Source: Pogonophryne albipinna (lineage: Eukaryota > Chordata > Actinopteri > Perciformes > Artedidraconidae). From it: a stretch of 64,000 nt of DNA. Positions 16,427 to 28,711 of this stretch are shown here, one piece after another. How positions within the stretch are numbered: the stretch's first letter is position 1; every line of letters begins with the position of its first letter. Where the stretch lies: NCBI GenBank assembly GCA_028583405.1, contig CM053246.1:23346412-23410411 (forward strand), given 5' to 3'. The position numbers and the translations under genes are program-made. The notes beneath the pieces were generated by a model. It worked only from the letters and a program-made list of their open reading frames with translations, ran no database searches and was not told the DNA's origin.

Positions 16427-17147
16427 GTGGGTGTGGTCCATGAGTGGTGGAATTATGTCTGTTAGCTAAGCTTAGTCCATTGTAAATAATAATTGTGATG
16501 TTTTTTTTTACTAAGCTGACATTAAGTACTGTTAATATCTATACAGATTTTTAATTGCACTGCTCTTTTAGCTGACATTTAACAAATACAGGTAGACTAT
16601 TAGCAGCTATTCATACTAAATCAGTTGTCCCTCCCCCTGGTGCCAGGACCAACAGATCCATCTCTAAGCTCAGCAGCCCTGTACCCCCATAAGGCTGAAG
16701 CTGAAGCTGAACCAGCTTTTCTCCCAACTGAAGGAGGTGAGCAGCATTGTGTTGAATGCCATGCCACTTAACATATCTGAAGGGAGACTGGAATACAAAA
16801 TATATATATATATATCAAAACAAAAAGCTAGCATCTAATTTCAATTACACATTTCAAACACAGTATTTTCCCACATATTTAAGTTATATTTATTTGGATT
16901 TATGCATTCATGTTGAGAATGTTCCATTCAAAAATGTTATTATTAAAAATGCATTTACACTGTCGCGCCACCTAACCATTCGCCAAAATGTTTTTAATAC
17001 CAGCGGTAACCGTCCAAGCGCCGTGCAAAAAACAATCTTCAAATAAAAGAAAGTCACAGAAGGAGTTAAAGGAGAGTGACAGAGAGCATGAGAAGAAGAG
17101 GGAGAGGAAGTTTGAGCCAGCTTGATCGATGGAGTTGGCTTCTGGTG

Positions 17148-17382
17148 CAGTGACGCGTCCTAAAACCCTTTTATAATCTATTCGATTAGATTTATGATTT
17201 GAAAATTATAAAAGTAGGGTAGACATGGAGATTATCCGGCTGAACAAAACGTGCATTTATCAAACAGGTTTGTTTTCCACAGACCTTATTTCCAGCTATT
17301 TTCCAAAACCCTGTGGAGAAATCCCATTGCTTTTTGTGGAGGGAACCAGCAGCTTACTTCCTGGTTTTAGGACACGTCACTG
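17148..17382. mobile_element. Small inverted-repeat element nested in the hAT
   Basis: 235 bp bounded by CAGTGACGCGTCCTAAAAC and its imperfect reverse complement. The same unit is at about 30557-30789 in the right arm. A target duplication could not be seen, so it might instead be a structural part of the hAT element. Confidence 0.5.
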
Positions 17383-18402
17383 GCTGCACCTCTCAATATG
17401 ATGCCAATATAAACAAGGTCTTCTGTCGGCTCTATACATCAATGCCGACCTATGCTGACAAGTAAGTGAAGAGTAGACAATATAAAGGTATTGGCTATAG
17501 GGAAATGTCCCAGCAGTTTAGGATAATGAAGGTTCTAATCTAATCTGCTACATAGCCATTACATTTCTAACTCCTAATGACAGGAAGGCAGAAAGTGCAT
17601 TATACAAATAATAATACTCATAATAATAGCAGACATTTTTATCAATGACCACAATATCATTATTTTAATAAACCAAATATGAACAATTGAGGAAATGAGG
17701 AAGACCTGATTATTCAAATGTTGTAGTACAAGTAGTAATGTAGCTAGTGCATAAATTACTATTGCAACAAATGTGTTAATTTTCTTCATTACTAGTCGAT
17801 TTGTTTTGGACGAATGCTCCGGGCCAGTGATTACAATGGTGGGGCCAGTGATAATATAATGCCACCGGCCCTTAATGTCTACCCCTGAACATTTACTGAC
17901 TTTTTTAGGGTAGCTTAAAGTAATGTTGTAAAATTACAACCGGGGGCCTTACAGGGTTAAGGGCTATTGTTTATTGTTATTTACTTTAAGATGATTATTC
18001 TTAACCTATCATTTACTTTAAAAACTCTTATTTAAATGATGTGTGTGTGTCTCTGTATTCCTGATGATACACTGAGAGAATGAGCCCATAGTGCTGCTGA
18101 TCACCATAAGCTAAACAGTCTGTATATTGCATTACATTTGTATAATGTAAGCTTCGTTGATACTTTGCCTGCGGGAATACGAAAGAAATTGTTAGATATA
18201 CTGAATATTATTTGATCTATTCCACCACTTGATCCCAAATAATGTAGAGGTGTGTTGTAGGTGCCTTAAATAACCCCTTATTTTATAGTGAGATGTATTT
18301 TTATGTTCATATAATAGTGATTTCAATGCCACCCCAAAATGATCACTGGTTCCATCCTGGCCACCCCACTGAAAATGTCCTGGCTCCGCCACTGGTCAAA
18401 GG

Positions 18403-19452
18403 ACACCAGAAACAAAATTGTAGACCTGCACCAGGCTGGGAAGACTGAATCTGCAATAGGTAAGCAGCTTGGTGTGAAGAAATCAACTGTGGGAGCAATT
18501 ATTAGAAAATGGAAGACATACAAGACCACTGATAATCTCCCTTGATCTGGGGCTCCACGCAAGATCTCACCCCGTGGGGTCAAAATGATCACAAGAACGG
18601 TGAGCAACAATCCCAGAACCACACGGGTGGACCTAGTCAATGACCTGCAGAGAGCTGGGACCAAAGTAACAAAGGCTACCATCAGTAACACACTACGCCC
18701 GCCACGGACTCAAATCCTGCAGTGCCAGACGTGTCCCCCTGCTTAAGCCAGTACATGTCCAGGCCCGTCTGAAGTTTGCTAGAGAGCATTTAGATGATCC
18801 AGAAGAGGATTGGGAGAATGTCATATGGTCAGATGAAACCAAAATGGAACTTTTTGGTAAAAACTCAACTAGACGTGTTTGGAGGAGAAAGAATGCTGAG
18901 TTGCATCCAAAGAAACACCATACCTACTGTGAAACATGGGGGTGGAAACATCATGCTTTGGGGCTGTTTTTCTGCAAAGGGACCAGGACGACTGATCCGT
19001 GTAAAGGAAAGAATGAATGGGGCCATGTATCGTGAGATTTTGAATGACAACCTCCTTCCATCAGCAAGGGCATTGAAGATGAAACGTGGCTGGGTCTTTT
19101 AGCGTGACAATGATCCCAAACACACCGCCCGGGCAACGAAGGAGTGGCTTCGTAAAAGCATTTCAAGGTCCTGGAGTGGCCTAGCCAGTCTCCAGATCTC
19201 AACCCCATAGAAAATCTTTGGAGGGAGTTGAAAGTCTGTGTTGCCCAGCGACAGCCCCAAAACATCACTGCTCTAGAGGAGATCTGCATGGAGGAATGGG
19301 CCAAAATACCAGCAACAGTGTGTGAAAACCTTGTGAAGACTTACAGAAAACGTTTGACCTCTGTCATTGCCAACAAAGGGTATATAACAAAGTATTTAGA
19401 TGAACTTTTGTTATTGACCAAATACTTATTTTCCACCATAATTTGCAAATAA
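18403..19452 (+). pseudogene. Tc1 transposase remnant (left copy)
   Basis: Recognisable parts in order: HTH region (KIVDLHQAGKTESAIGKQLG), the first catalytic D in [12 protein letters not shown], the second in DNDPKHTA, and the E in [11 protein letters not shown]. It is broken by a TGA near 18543, a frameshift near 18700 (CGCCCGCC against CGCCGCC in the other arm), a TAG near 19100, and a one-base frameshift near 19160 before the final catalytic segment. The last frameshift is shared with the right-arm copy, so it predates the arm duplication. Confidence 0.85.
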
Positions 19453-19924
19453 ATTCTTTAAAAATCAGACAATGTGATTTTCTGGATTTTTTTTTTCTCA
19501 TTTTGTCTCTCATAGTCTCTCGAGGTATACCTAGGATGAAAATTACAGGCCTCTCTCATCTTTTTAAGTGGGAGAACTTGCACAATTGGTGGCTGACTAA
19601 ATACTTTTTTGCCCCACTGTATAATAAGCGTTAGAAAAATGTTCTTCACAATACTGACTATGTTGGACAGAGTATTTTAACAGGATATGGTAAACACATG
19701 ATATGAACACTAGATCCACTAGATCAGTACTCCAGCAACAGCATTGTTACAATTTGGAAAGTCTTTAGAGACTGGCCTGGATAGCTGGTCACAACTTTCC
19801 TTCAGCACAGTGACGCACCCTTGTCACTCTTGTTGGCCTCTTATGACGCTGCTGTCTTTTAATGTATGTATAATATATAATTTCTCTGCCCCTAGTTCTT
19901 TCCTTGCAGATTCTTCAGCCTCAT

Positions 19925-20080
19925 CAATCCATCAGTCCCAGTCTTCAGCCTCCAGCACACTTTCCCTGTACAAGGCTCATTCCCCATGATCACAACACCT
20001 TATATTGTCCTGTCTTTAACAAAATTCCTTCCACTGCACCTTTTGAAGACTCCAAAACAGGCATTTGTACTGTATGTGTT
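19925..20080 (+). mobile_element. LINE 3' UTR fragment (left arm, plus)
   Basis: Shares CACACTTT-CCTG-ACAAGGCTCATTCCCC and CTCCAAAACAGGCATTT with the 3' part of the LINE fragment at 21370-22100, in the opposite orientation. The mirror copy is at about 27840-28010. Confidence 0.6.
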
Positions 20081-20339
20081 TGGAGAAATTATACAACAAA
20101 TGGCCCAGATTTGTACTATAGAAAATCGAAATCTTGTAACAATTCATATAAACATTTGTGTTTTATTTTCGAACACAATTATGTATATATACTACTTTTC
20201 TGTTTTAATACAAATATACGTACCCTCGACGAGCTTCCATTACAGATGAGGTCCATGGAAGCACTAATTGACAGGTATTGACGCGCTCTGTTACCGCAAG
20301 GAGATTGGTCGTTTACACAACGCAGGGGGCGGGGCAAAA

Positions 20340-20690
20340 ATACACTGTAAAAATGTTTGGTTTGTAAAATTACAGTAAATTACTGGCTACTAGTTGCATG
20401 GATTTCACAGTAATTCACTGTAAATATTTCACAGTAATTTACTGTAGATATTTTACAGTAAATTTGAATAATAGTACAACTAAATACTGTGACTTTACAT
20501 TTGCCATGCCCATGGAATTACTGTGATATAGCAGTACAGAGCTATGGTATTATGGTACCTTGCTGTACATAAATTACAGTAATTACCTGTATTTTCACAC
20601 TTTTACTGTAGAAGTAATGCAACACAGCCAGTAATTTACTGTACATATAAAAATGTAAATAATATGATAATATATTGTAAATTTGACTAG
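20340..20690. repeat. AT-rich palindromic element with TTACTGTAA motifs (left arm)
   Basis: Dense in TTACAGTAA/TTACTGTAA pairs with overall dyad symmetry, like several fish non-autonomous DNA elements. The mirror copy is at about 27240-27580. Confidence 0.55.
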
Positions 20691-20909
20691 TTAACTGGGA
20701 TTTTCCCATAACTACATAATTCAATCAGCTCAATCAACAAAGAAAATGTCAATTTTAACTTTTTATTACTCCATTGAAGTGCAAAGTACATTTCACAGTG
20801 GCTTGGATATGTTGTTACGGCCCCAACCTCTACTCCGCGGTAGTGGCTCGTGCTGAGACCCGCAACATGAAAGAATACACGCAATAACCGGTACTTGGTA
20901 ACAAGCATT

Positions 20910-21260
20910 TATTGATAATCAGCCGTTTGCTCACACAAGCGAAACGGGAAACAAAAAGAGGTCTGGAGGACTGGCCAAAAGGAACAAACAGAAGGACACA
21001 CGGCATCTATTGCACGTCTGTCCATCCTGGGAGAGGGATCCCTCCTCTGTTGCTCTCCCTGATGTTTCTCCCATGTTCCCCTTTAAACTGTGGGTTTTCT
21101 CTGGAAGTTTTTCCTTGTACGATGTGAGGGTCTAAGGACAGAGGGTGTCGTATTGTTATACTGATATTCTGTACAAACTGTGAAGACCACTGAGACAAAT
21201 GTAACATTTGTGATTTTGGGCTATATAAATAAACATTGATTGATTGATTGATTGATTGAA
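20910..21260 (+). mobile_element. Non-LTR/SINE 3' end with (TTGA)n tail (left arm)
   Basis: Ends GGGCTATATAAATAAACATTGATTGATTG, a tail common to fish L2-like elements and SINEs. The mirror copy is at about 26670-27020. Confidence 0.6.
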
Positions 21261-21369
21261 GGAGAGAACCCGAGCCAACCACACCATGGGCCGTAGGACC
21301 CAGAGCTCCCCCCCCCCCCTAACCAGAAATCAATTATAAACCCATATGGGACACAAAAACACATAGGCT

Positions 21370-22100
21370 ACAGTACAAAATGCCTGTTTTGGAGTCTTAA
21401 AAAGGTGCAGTAGAAGGACTTTACATTTTGTTAAAGACAGGACTATAGTAATTCAGTCAAGAGAACAGACAAGAGAATAATGGAAAGTGAATTGTTATAA
21501 TGGGTGATGTAACTTTAATGACAAGACATAATATGAGGTCATTGGTACTCAGACTATACAGGGATCGTTTTGTGATCCTGGGGAATGAGCCTTGTTCAGG
21601 TAAAGTGTGCTGGAGGCTGAAGACGTTGACTGGTCCTGATGGAGAGAGGTTTTGGTCCTGATGGAGCATGGCCTCCTGCCAGAGGGGAGAGGGGTGAACA
21701 GTTTGTCTCCAGGGTGGGAGGGGTCTGCCACTTTCTTCCCGCCTCAGGGTCCTGGAGGCGTGTAGGTCGTGGAGGGATGTCAGACAGGACCCTCTCTACA
21801 CGCTGCAGCCTGCCCTTATCCTTGGCTGTGGCTGCAGCGTACCAGATGGTGATGGGGGAGGTGAGGATGGACTCGATGATGGAGGTGTAGAAGTTCACCA
21901 TCATCGTCTTTGGCAGGTTGAATTTCTTCAGCTGCCTCAGGAAGAACATCCTCTGCTGTGCTTTTTTGATGAGGGAGCAGATGTTCTGCTCCCACTTGAG
22001 TTCCTGGGCGATGATGGTACCCAGGAAGCGGAAAGACTCCACAGAAGTGACTGGGGAGTCACACAGAGTGAAGGGGGCGGGTGGGGCTACTAGTCCAAAT
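21370..22100 (-). pseudogene. LINE reverse-transcriptase C-terminal remnant (left arm)
   Basis: The minus strand reads FRFLGTIIAQELKWEQNI, then KKAQQRMFFLRQLKKFNLP and FYTSIIESILTSPITIWYAA. This is the conserved segment that follows the RT core in fish Rex1/L2/CR1-type retrotransposons. The open frame starts inside a 177-bp satellite unit, creating a chimeric ORF of 190 codons. RT catalytic motifs are absent. Confidence 0.8.
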
Positions 22101-22149
22101 AGTACTGAATCCAGCAGTACCAATTTCATTAAGAACTTATAGCAAAAAA

Positions 22150-24305
22150 TCATTTTATCTCTCATCAAAGATAGCAGAATACATTAAAGTGTGTACTCAG
22201 GACAGGAGTTTAAACGAGTATTACTCAAAAAGTACACAGTAAAAGTACTTGATTGTACTTGTGCTACTAGTCCATGTAGTATTGAATCCAACAGTACTAA
22301 TTTCATTAAGAACTTATTGCAAAAAATAATTGTATCTCTCATCAAAGATGGCAGAAAACATGCATTATTGTACTCTGGAGGAGAGTTTGACAGGGGATTA
22401 CTCAAAAAGTACACAGTAAAAGTACTTGATTGTACTTTTGGTCGTAGTCCAAGTAGTACTGAATCCAACAGTACCAATTTCATTAAGAACTTATTGCACA
22501 AAATGATTGTATCTCTCATCAAAGATGGCAGAAAACATGCATTATTGTACTCTGGAGGGGAGTTTGACAGGGGATTACTCAAATAGTACACAGTCAAAGT
22601 ACTTGATTGTACTTTTGGTAGTAGTCCAAGTAGTACTGAATCCAACAGTACCAATTTCATTAAGAACTTATTGCAAAAAATCCTTTTATCTCTCATCAAA
22701 GATAGCAGAATACATTAAAGTGTGTACTCAGGACAGGAGTTTAAACTAGTATTACTCAAAAAGTACACAGTAAAAGTACTTGATTGTACTTGTGCTACTA
22801 GTCCAAGTAGTACTGAATCCAACAGTACCAATTTCATTAAGAAGTTATTGCACAAAATCATTTTATCTCTCATCAAAGATGGCAGAAAACATGCATTATT
22901 GTACTCAGGGGTGGAGTTTGACAAAGGATTACTCAAAAAGTACACAATAAAAGTACTTGATTGTACTTGTGCTACTAGTCCAAGTAGTACTGAATCCAAC
23001 AGTACCAATTTCACTAAGAACTTATTGCACGAAATCACTTTATCTCTCATCAAAGATGGCAGAATACATTAAAGTGTGTACTCAGGACAGGAGTTTAAAC
23101 GAGTATTACTCAAACAGTACACAGTAAAAGTACTTGATTGTACTTGTGCTACTAGTCCAAGTAGTACTGAATCCAACAGTACCAATTTAATTAAGAACTT
23201 ATTGCAAAACATCATTTTATCTCTCATCAAAGATGGCAGAAAACATGCATTATTGTATCCAGGGGTGGAGTTTGACAAAGGATTACTCAAAAAGTACACA
23301 GTAAAAGTACTTGATTGTACTTGTGCTACTAGTCCAGGTAGTACTGAATCCAGCAGTACCAATTTCATTAAGAACTTATTGCAAAAAATCCTTTTATCTC
23401 TCATCAAAGATAGCAGAATACATTAAAGTGTGTACTCAGGACAGGAGTTTAAACTAGTATTACTCAAAAAGTACACAGTAAAAGTACTTGATTGTACTTG
23501 TGCTACTAGTCCAAGTAGTACTGAATCCAACAGTACCAATTTCATTAAGAAGTTATTGCACAAAATCATTTTATCTCTCATCAAAGATGGCAGAAAACAT
23601 GCATTATTGTACTCAGGGGTGGAGTTTGACAAAGGATTACTCAAAAAGTACACAATAAAAGTACTTGATTGTACTTGTGCTACTAGTCCAAGTAGTACTG
23701 AATCCAACAGTACCAATTTCACTAAGAACTTATTGCACGAAATCACTTTATCTCTCATCAAAGATGGCAGAATACATTAAAGTGTGTACTCAGGACAGGA
23801 GTTTAAACGAGTATTACTCAAACAGTACACAGTAAAAGTACTTGATTGTACTTGTGCTACTAGTCCAAGTAGTACTGAATCCAACAGTACCAATTTAATT
23901 AAGAACTTATTGCAAAACATCATTTTATCTCTCATCAAAGATGGCAGAAAACATGCATTATTGTATCCAGGGGTGGAGTTTGACAAAGGATTACTCAAAA
24001 AGTACACAGTAAAAGTACTTGATTGTACTTGTGCTACTAGTCCAGGTAGTACTGAATCCAACAGTACCAATTTCACTAAGAATTTATTGCAAAAAATGAT
24101 TGTATCTCTCATCAAAGATGGCAGAAAACATGCATTATTGTACTCTGGAGGGGAGTTTGACAGAGTATTATTCAAATAGTACACAGTAAAAGTACTTGAT
24201 TGTATTTGTGGTAGTAGTCTAACATGTACTGAGTCCAACAGTACCAATTTTATTAAGAACTTATGGCTAAAAATCATTTTATCCCTCATAAAATATCATT
24301 GATTG
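22150..24305 (+). repeat. 177-bp tandem array, left inner, with 708-bp higher-order period
   Basis: Same unit as the outer array in opposite orientation, about twelve copies. Blocks starting at 22722 and 23430, and at 23076 and 23784, are near-identical at a spacing of 708 bp (4 x 177), showing higher-order amplification. Variant units carry GTGTGTACTCAGGACAGGAG in place of ATTATTGTACTCAGGGGTGG. Confidence 0.9.
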
Positions 24306-24621
24306 ATTGATCAAATATAGCATAAGCACTTGTACTACCGTCAGCGCCGCTTCTCGGCGATTACCGTAAAGACGCTATTAATCGCGCACTCAAAAATGAA
24401 GCGCTGCTCATTTGACCAAGCAAATGCGAGAGACGGCTGAGTTGACCGCAGTGTGGGATGGCAGTAAGACGATATGGGTCCGTTCTTATTGTGCATCCAT
24501 GGGTAAAGATAAACGCAACTCACATTGGTTTCTCAAACAGCATCTCTGTAAACTACGTGTATTCACTGAATTTCACTCTCTGCCTTTAACGGCTCGTTGT
24601 AGCTCCAATAGCTCCAGCCCC
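24306..24621. other. Central spacer of the palindrome
   Basis: Contains the left arm's inner terminal block (about 24336-24501), then about 120 bp of sequence present only once in the element. This non-repeated loop is where the symmetry breaks. Confidence 0.7.
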
Positions 24622-24624
24622 CAT

Positions 24625-25855
24625 ACAATCAAGTACTTTTACTGTGTACTATTTGAGTAATACTCTGTCAAACTCCCCTCCAGAGTACAATAATGCATGT
24701 TTTCTGCCATCTTTGATGAGAGATACAATCATTTTTTGCAATAAATTCTTAGTGAAATTGGTACTGTTGGATTCAGTACTACCTGGACTAGTAGCACAAG
24801 TACAATCAAGTACTTTTACTGTGTACTGTTTGAGTAATACTCGTTTAAACTCCTGTCCTGAGTACACACTTTAATGTATTCTGCCATCTTTGATGAGAGA
24901 TAAAGTGATTTCGTGCAATAAGTTCTTAGTGAAATTGGTACTGTTGGATTCAGTACTACTTGGACTAGTAGCACAAGTACAATCAAGTACTTTTATTGTG
25001 TACTTTTTGAGTAATCCTTTGTCAAACTCCACCCCTGAGTACAATAATGCATGTTTTCTGCCATCTTTGATGAGAGATAAAATGATTTTGTGCAATAACT
25101 TCTTAATGAAATTGGTACTGTTGGATTCAGTACTACTTGGACTAGTAGCACAAGTACAATCAAGTACTTTTACTGTGTACTTTTTGAGTAATACTCGTTT
25201 AAACTCCTGTCCTGAGTACACACTTTAATGTATTCTGCTATCTTTGATGAGAGATAAAAGGATTTTTTGCAATAAGTTCTTAATGAAATTGGTACTGTTG
25301 GATTCAGTACTATTTGGACTACTACCAAAAGTACAATCAAGTACTTTTACTGTGTACTTTTTGAGTTATACTCGTTTAAACTCCTGTCCTGAGTACACAC
25401 TTTAATGTATTCTGCCATCTTTGATGAGAGATAAAATGATTTTGTGCAATAAGTTCTTAGTGAAATTGGTACTGTTGGATTCAGTACTACTTGGACTACG
25501 ACCAAAAGTACAATCAAGTACTTTTACTGTGTACTTTTTGAGTAATCCCCTGTCAAACTCTCCTCCAGAGTACAATAATGCATGTTTTCTGCCATCTTTG
25601 ATGAGAGATACAATTATTTTTTGCAATAAGTTCTTAATGAAATTAGTACTGTTGGATTCAGTACTACATGGACTAGTAGCACAAGTACAATCAAGTACTT
25701 TTACTGTGTACTTTTTGAGTAATACTCATTTAAACTCCTGTCCTGAGTACACACTTTAATGTATTCTGCTATCTTTGATGAGAGATAAAATGATTTTTTG
25801 CTATAAGTTCTTAATGAAATTGGTACTGCTGGATTCAGTACTATTTGGACTAGTA
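24625..25855 (-). repeat. 177-bp tandem array, right inner
   Basis: About seven units in the orientation opposite to the left inner array, separated from it by about 320 bp. It runs directly into the LINE reverse-transcriptase remnant at 25857. Confidence 0.9.
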
Positions 25856-25856
25856 G

Positions 25857-26580
25857 CCCCACCCGCCCCCTTCACTCTGTGTGACTCCCCAGTCACTTCT
25901 GTGGAGTCTTTCCGCTTCCTGGGTACCATCATCGCCCAGGAACTCAAGTGGGAGCAGAACATCTGCTCCCTCATCAAAAAAGCACAGCAGAGGATGTTCT
26001 TCCTGAGGCAGCTGAAGAAATTCAACCTGCCAAAGACGATGATGGTGAACTTCTACACCTCCATCATCGAGTCCATCCTCACCTCCCCCATCACCATCTG
26101 GTACGCTGCAGCCACAGCCAAGGATAAGGGCAGGCTGCAGCGTGTAGAGAGGGTCCTGTCTGACATCCCTCCACGACCTACACGCCTCCAGGACCCTGAG
26201 CCGGGAAGAAAGTGGCAGACCCCTCCCACCCTGGAGACAAACTGTTCACCCCTCTCCCCTCTGGCAGGAGGCCATGCTCCATCAGGACCAAAACCTCTCT
26301 CCATCAGGACCAGTCAACGTCTTCAGCACACTTTACCTGAACAAGGCTCATTCCCCAGGATCACAAAACGATCCCTGTATAGTCTGAGTACCAATGACCT
26401 CATATTATGTCTTCTCATTAAAGTTACATCACCCATTATAACAATTCACTTTCCATTATTCTCTTGTCTGTTCTCTTGACTGAATTACTATAGTCCTGTC
26501 TTTAACAAAATGTAAAGTCCTTCTACTGCACCTTTTTAAGACTCCAAAACAGGCATTTTGTACTGTAGCCTATGTGTTTT
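25857..26580 (+). pseudogene. LINE reverse-transcriptase C-terminal remnant (right arm)
   Basis: Mirror copy of the left-arm remnant. The open frame is longer (234 codons from 25775) because a duplication/deletion difference near the SIRTSQRLQ segment keeps it open. It again begins inside a satellite unit. Confidence 0.8.
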
Positions 26581-28711
26581 TGTGTCCCATATGGGTTTAT
26601 AATTGATTTCTGGTTAGGGTGGGGGGAGCTCTGGGTCCTACGGCCCATGGTGTGGTTGGCTCGGGTTCTCTCCTTCAATCAATCAATCAATGTTTATTTA
26701 TATAGCCCAAAATCACAAATGTTACATTTGTCTCAGTGGTCTTCACAGTTTGTACAGAATATCAGTATAACAATACGACACCCTCTGTCCTTAGACCCTC
26801 ACATCGTACAAGGAAAAACTTCCAGAGAAAACCCACAGTTTAAAGGGGAACATGGGAGAAACATCAGGGAGAGCAACAGAGGAGGGATCCCTCTCCCAGG
26901 ATGGACAGACGTGCAATAGATGCCGTGTGTCCTTCTGTTTGTTCCTTTTGGCCAGACCTCTTTTTGTTTCCCGTTTCGCTTGTGTGAGCAAACGGCTGAT
27001 TATCAATAAATGCTTGTTACCAAGTACCGGTTATTGCGTGTATTCTTTCATGTTGCGGGTCTCAGCACGAGCCACTACCGCGGAGTAGAGGTTGGGGCCG
27101 TAACAACATATCCAAGCCACTGTGAAATGTACTTTGCACTTCAATGGAGTAATAAAAAGTTAAAATGGACATTTTCTTTGTTGATTGAGCTGATTGAATT
27201 ATGTAGTTATGGGAAAATCCCAGTTAACTAGTCAAATTTACAATATATTATCGTATTATTTACATTTTTATATGTACAGTAAATTACTGGCTGTGTTGCA
27301 TTACTTCTACAGTAAAAGTGTGAAAATAAAGGTAATTACTGTAATTTATGTACAGCAAGGTACCATAATACCATAGCTCTGTACTGCTATATCACAGTAA
27401 TTCCATGGGCATGGCAAATGTAAAGTCACAGTATTTAGTTGTACTATTATTCTAATTTACTGTAACATATCTACAGTAAATTACTGTGAAATATTTACAG
27501 TGAATTACTGTGAAATACATGCAACTAGTAGCCAGTAATTTACTGTAATTTTACAAACCAAACATTTTACAGTGTATTTTTGCCCCGCCCCCTGCGTTGT
27601 GTAAACGACCAATCTCCTTGCGGTAACAGAGCGCGTCAATACCTGTCAATTAGTGCTTCCATGGACCTCATCTGTAATGGAAGCTCGTCGAGGGTACGTA
27701 TATTTGTATTAAAACAGAAAAGTAGTTATATACATAATTGTGTTCGAAAATAAAACACAAATGTTTATATGAATTGTTACAAGATTTCGATTTTCTATAG
27801 TACAAATCTGGGCCATTTGTTGTATAATTTCTCCAAACACATACAGTACAAATGCCTGTTTTGGAGTCTTCAAAAGGTGCAGTGGAAGGAATTTTGTTAA
27901 AGACAGGACAATATAAGGTGTTGTGATCATGGGGAATGAGCCTTGTACAGGGAAAGTGTGCTGGAGGCTGAAGACGTTGACTGGGACTGATGGATTGATG
28001 AGACTGAAGAATCTGCAAGGAAAGAACTAGGGGCAGAGAAATTATATATTATACATATATTAAAAGACAGCAGCGTCATAAGAGGCCAACAAGAGTGACA
28101 AGGGTGCGTCACTGTGCTGAAGGAAAGTTGTGACCAGCTATCCAGGCCAGTCTCTAAAGACTTTCCAAAGTGTAACAATGCTGTTGCTAGAGTACTGATC
28201 TAGTGGATCTAGTGTTCATATCATGTGTTTACCATATCCTGTTAAAATACTCTGTCCAACATAGTCAGTATTGTGAAGAACATTTTTCTAACGCTTATTA
28301 TACAGTGGGGCAAAAAAGTATTTAGTCAGCCACCAATTGTGCAAATTCTCCCACTTAAAAAGATGAGAGAGGCCTGTAATTTTCATCCTAGGTATACCTC
28401 AACTATGAGAGACAAAATGAGAAGAAAAAAAAAAATCCAGAAAATCACATTGTCTGATTTTTAAAGAATCTATTTGCAAATTATGGTGGAAAATAAGTAT
28501 TTGGTCAATAACAAAAGTTCATCTAAATACTTTGTTATATACCCTTTGTTGGCAATGACAGAGGTCAAACGTTTTCTATAAGTCTTCACAAGGTTTTCAC
28601 ACACTGTTGCTGGTATTTTGGCCCATTCCTCCATGCAGATCTCCTCTAGAGCAGTGATGTTTTGGGGCTGTCGCTGGGCAACACGGACTTTCAACTCCCT
28701 CCAAAGATTTT

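Larger units (their letters stand above)
15933..18394 (+). mobile_element. hAT element inside Tc1 (left copy)
   Basis: Inverted ends of the CAGTGGC(G)GAGC type, flanked by an exact 8-bp duplication GTCAAAGG (15925-15932 and 18395-18402) that restores the Tc1 reading frame across the junction. The 2.46-kb length and lack of a full transposase make it non-autonomous. Confidence 0.88.
15539..19619 (+). mobile_element. Tc1-like transposon, left copy, split by a hAT
   Basis: Ends are inverted repeats beginning CAGTGGGGCAAAAAAGTA, and the insertion is flanked by TA on both sides (15537-15538 and 19620-19621). The transposase begins near 15904 and is interrupted at 15933-18402 by a hAT insertion and its duplicated target. 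It resumes with the paired-type helix-turn-helix region and a DD34E catalytic domain. Confidence 0.9.
13574..24501 (+). mobile_element. Left arm of the palindrome, itself a terminally inverted unit
   Basis: The inner limit near 24501 reads GTTCTTATTGTGCATCCATG, a diverged inverted copy of the outer terminus. Together with a shared subterminal block (ATCGCGCACTCAAAAATGAAG, at 14275 inverted and again at 24380) this shows the arm was once a complete element with its own inverted ends. Confidence 0.65.

Noticed and set aside
22150..25855. CRISPR-like repeat array
   Set aside because: Units are 177 bp and directly adjacent without unique spacers, in a vertebrate genome; it is a satellite-like subterminal array.
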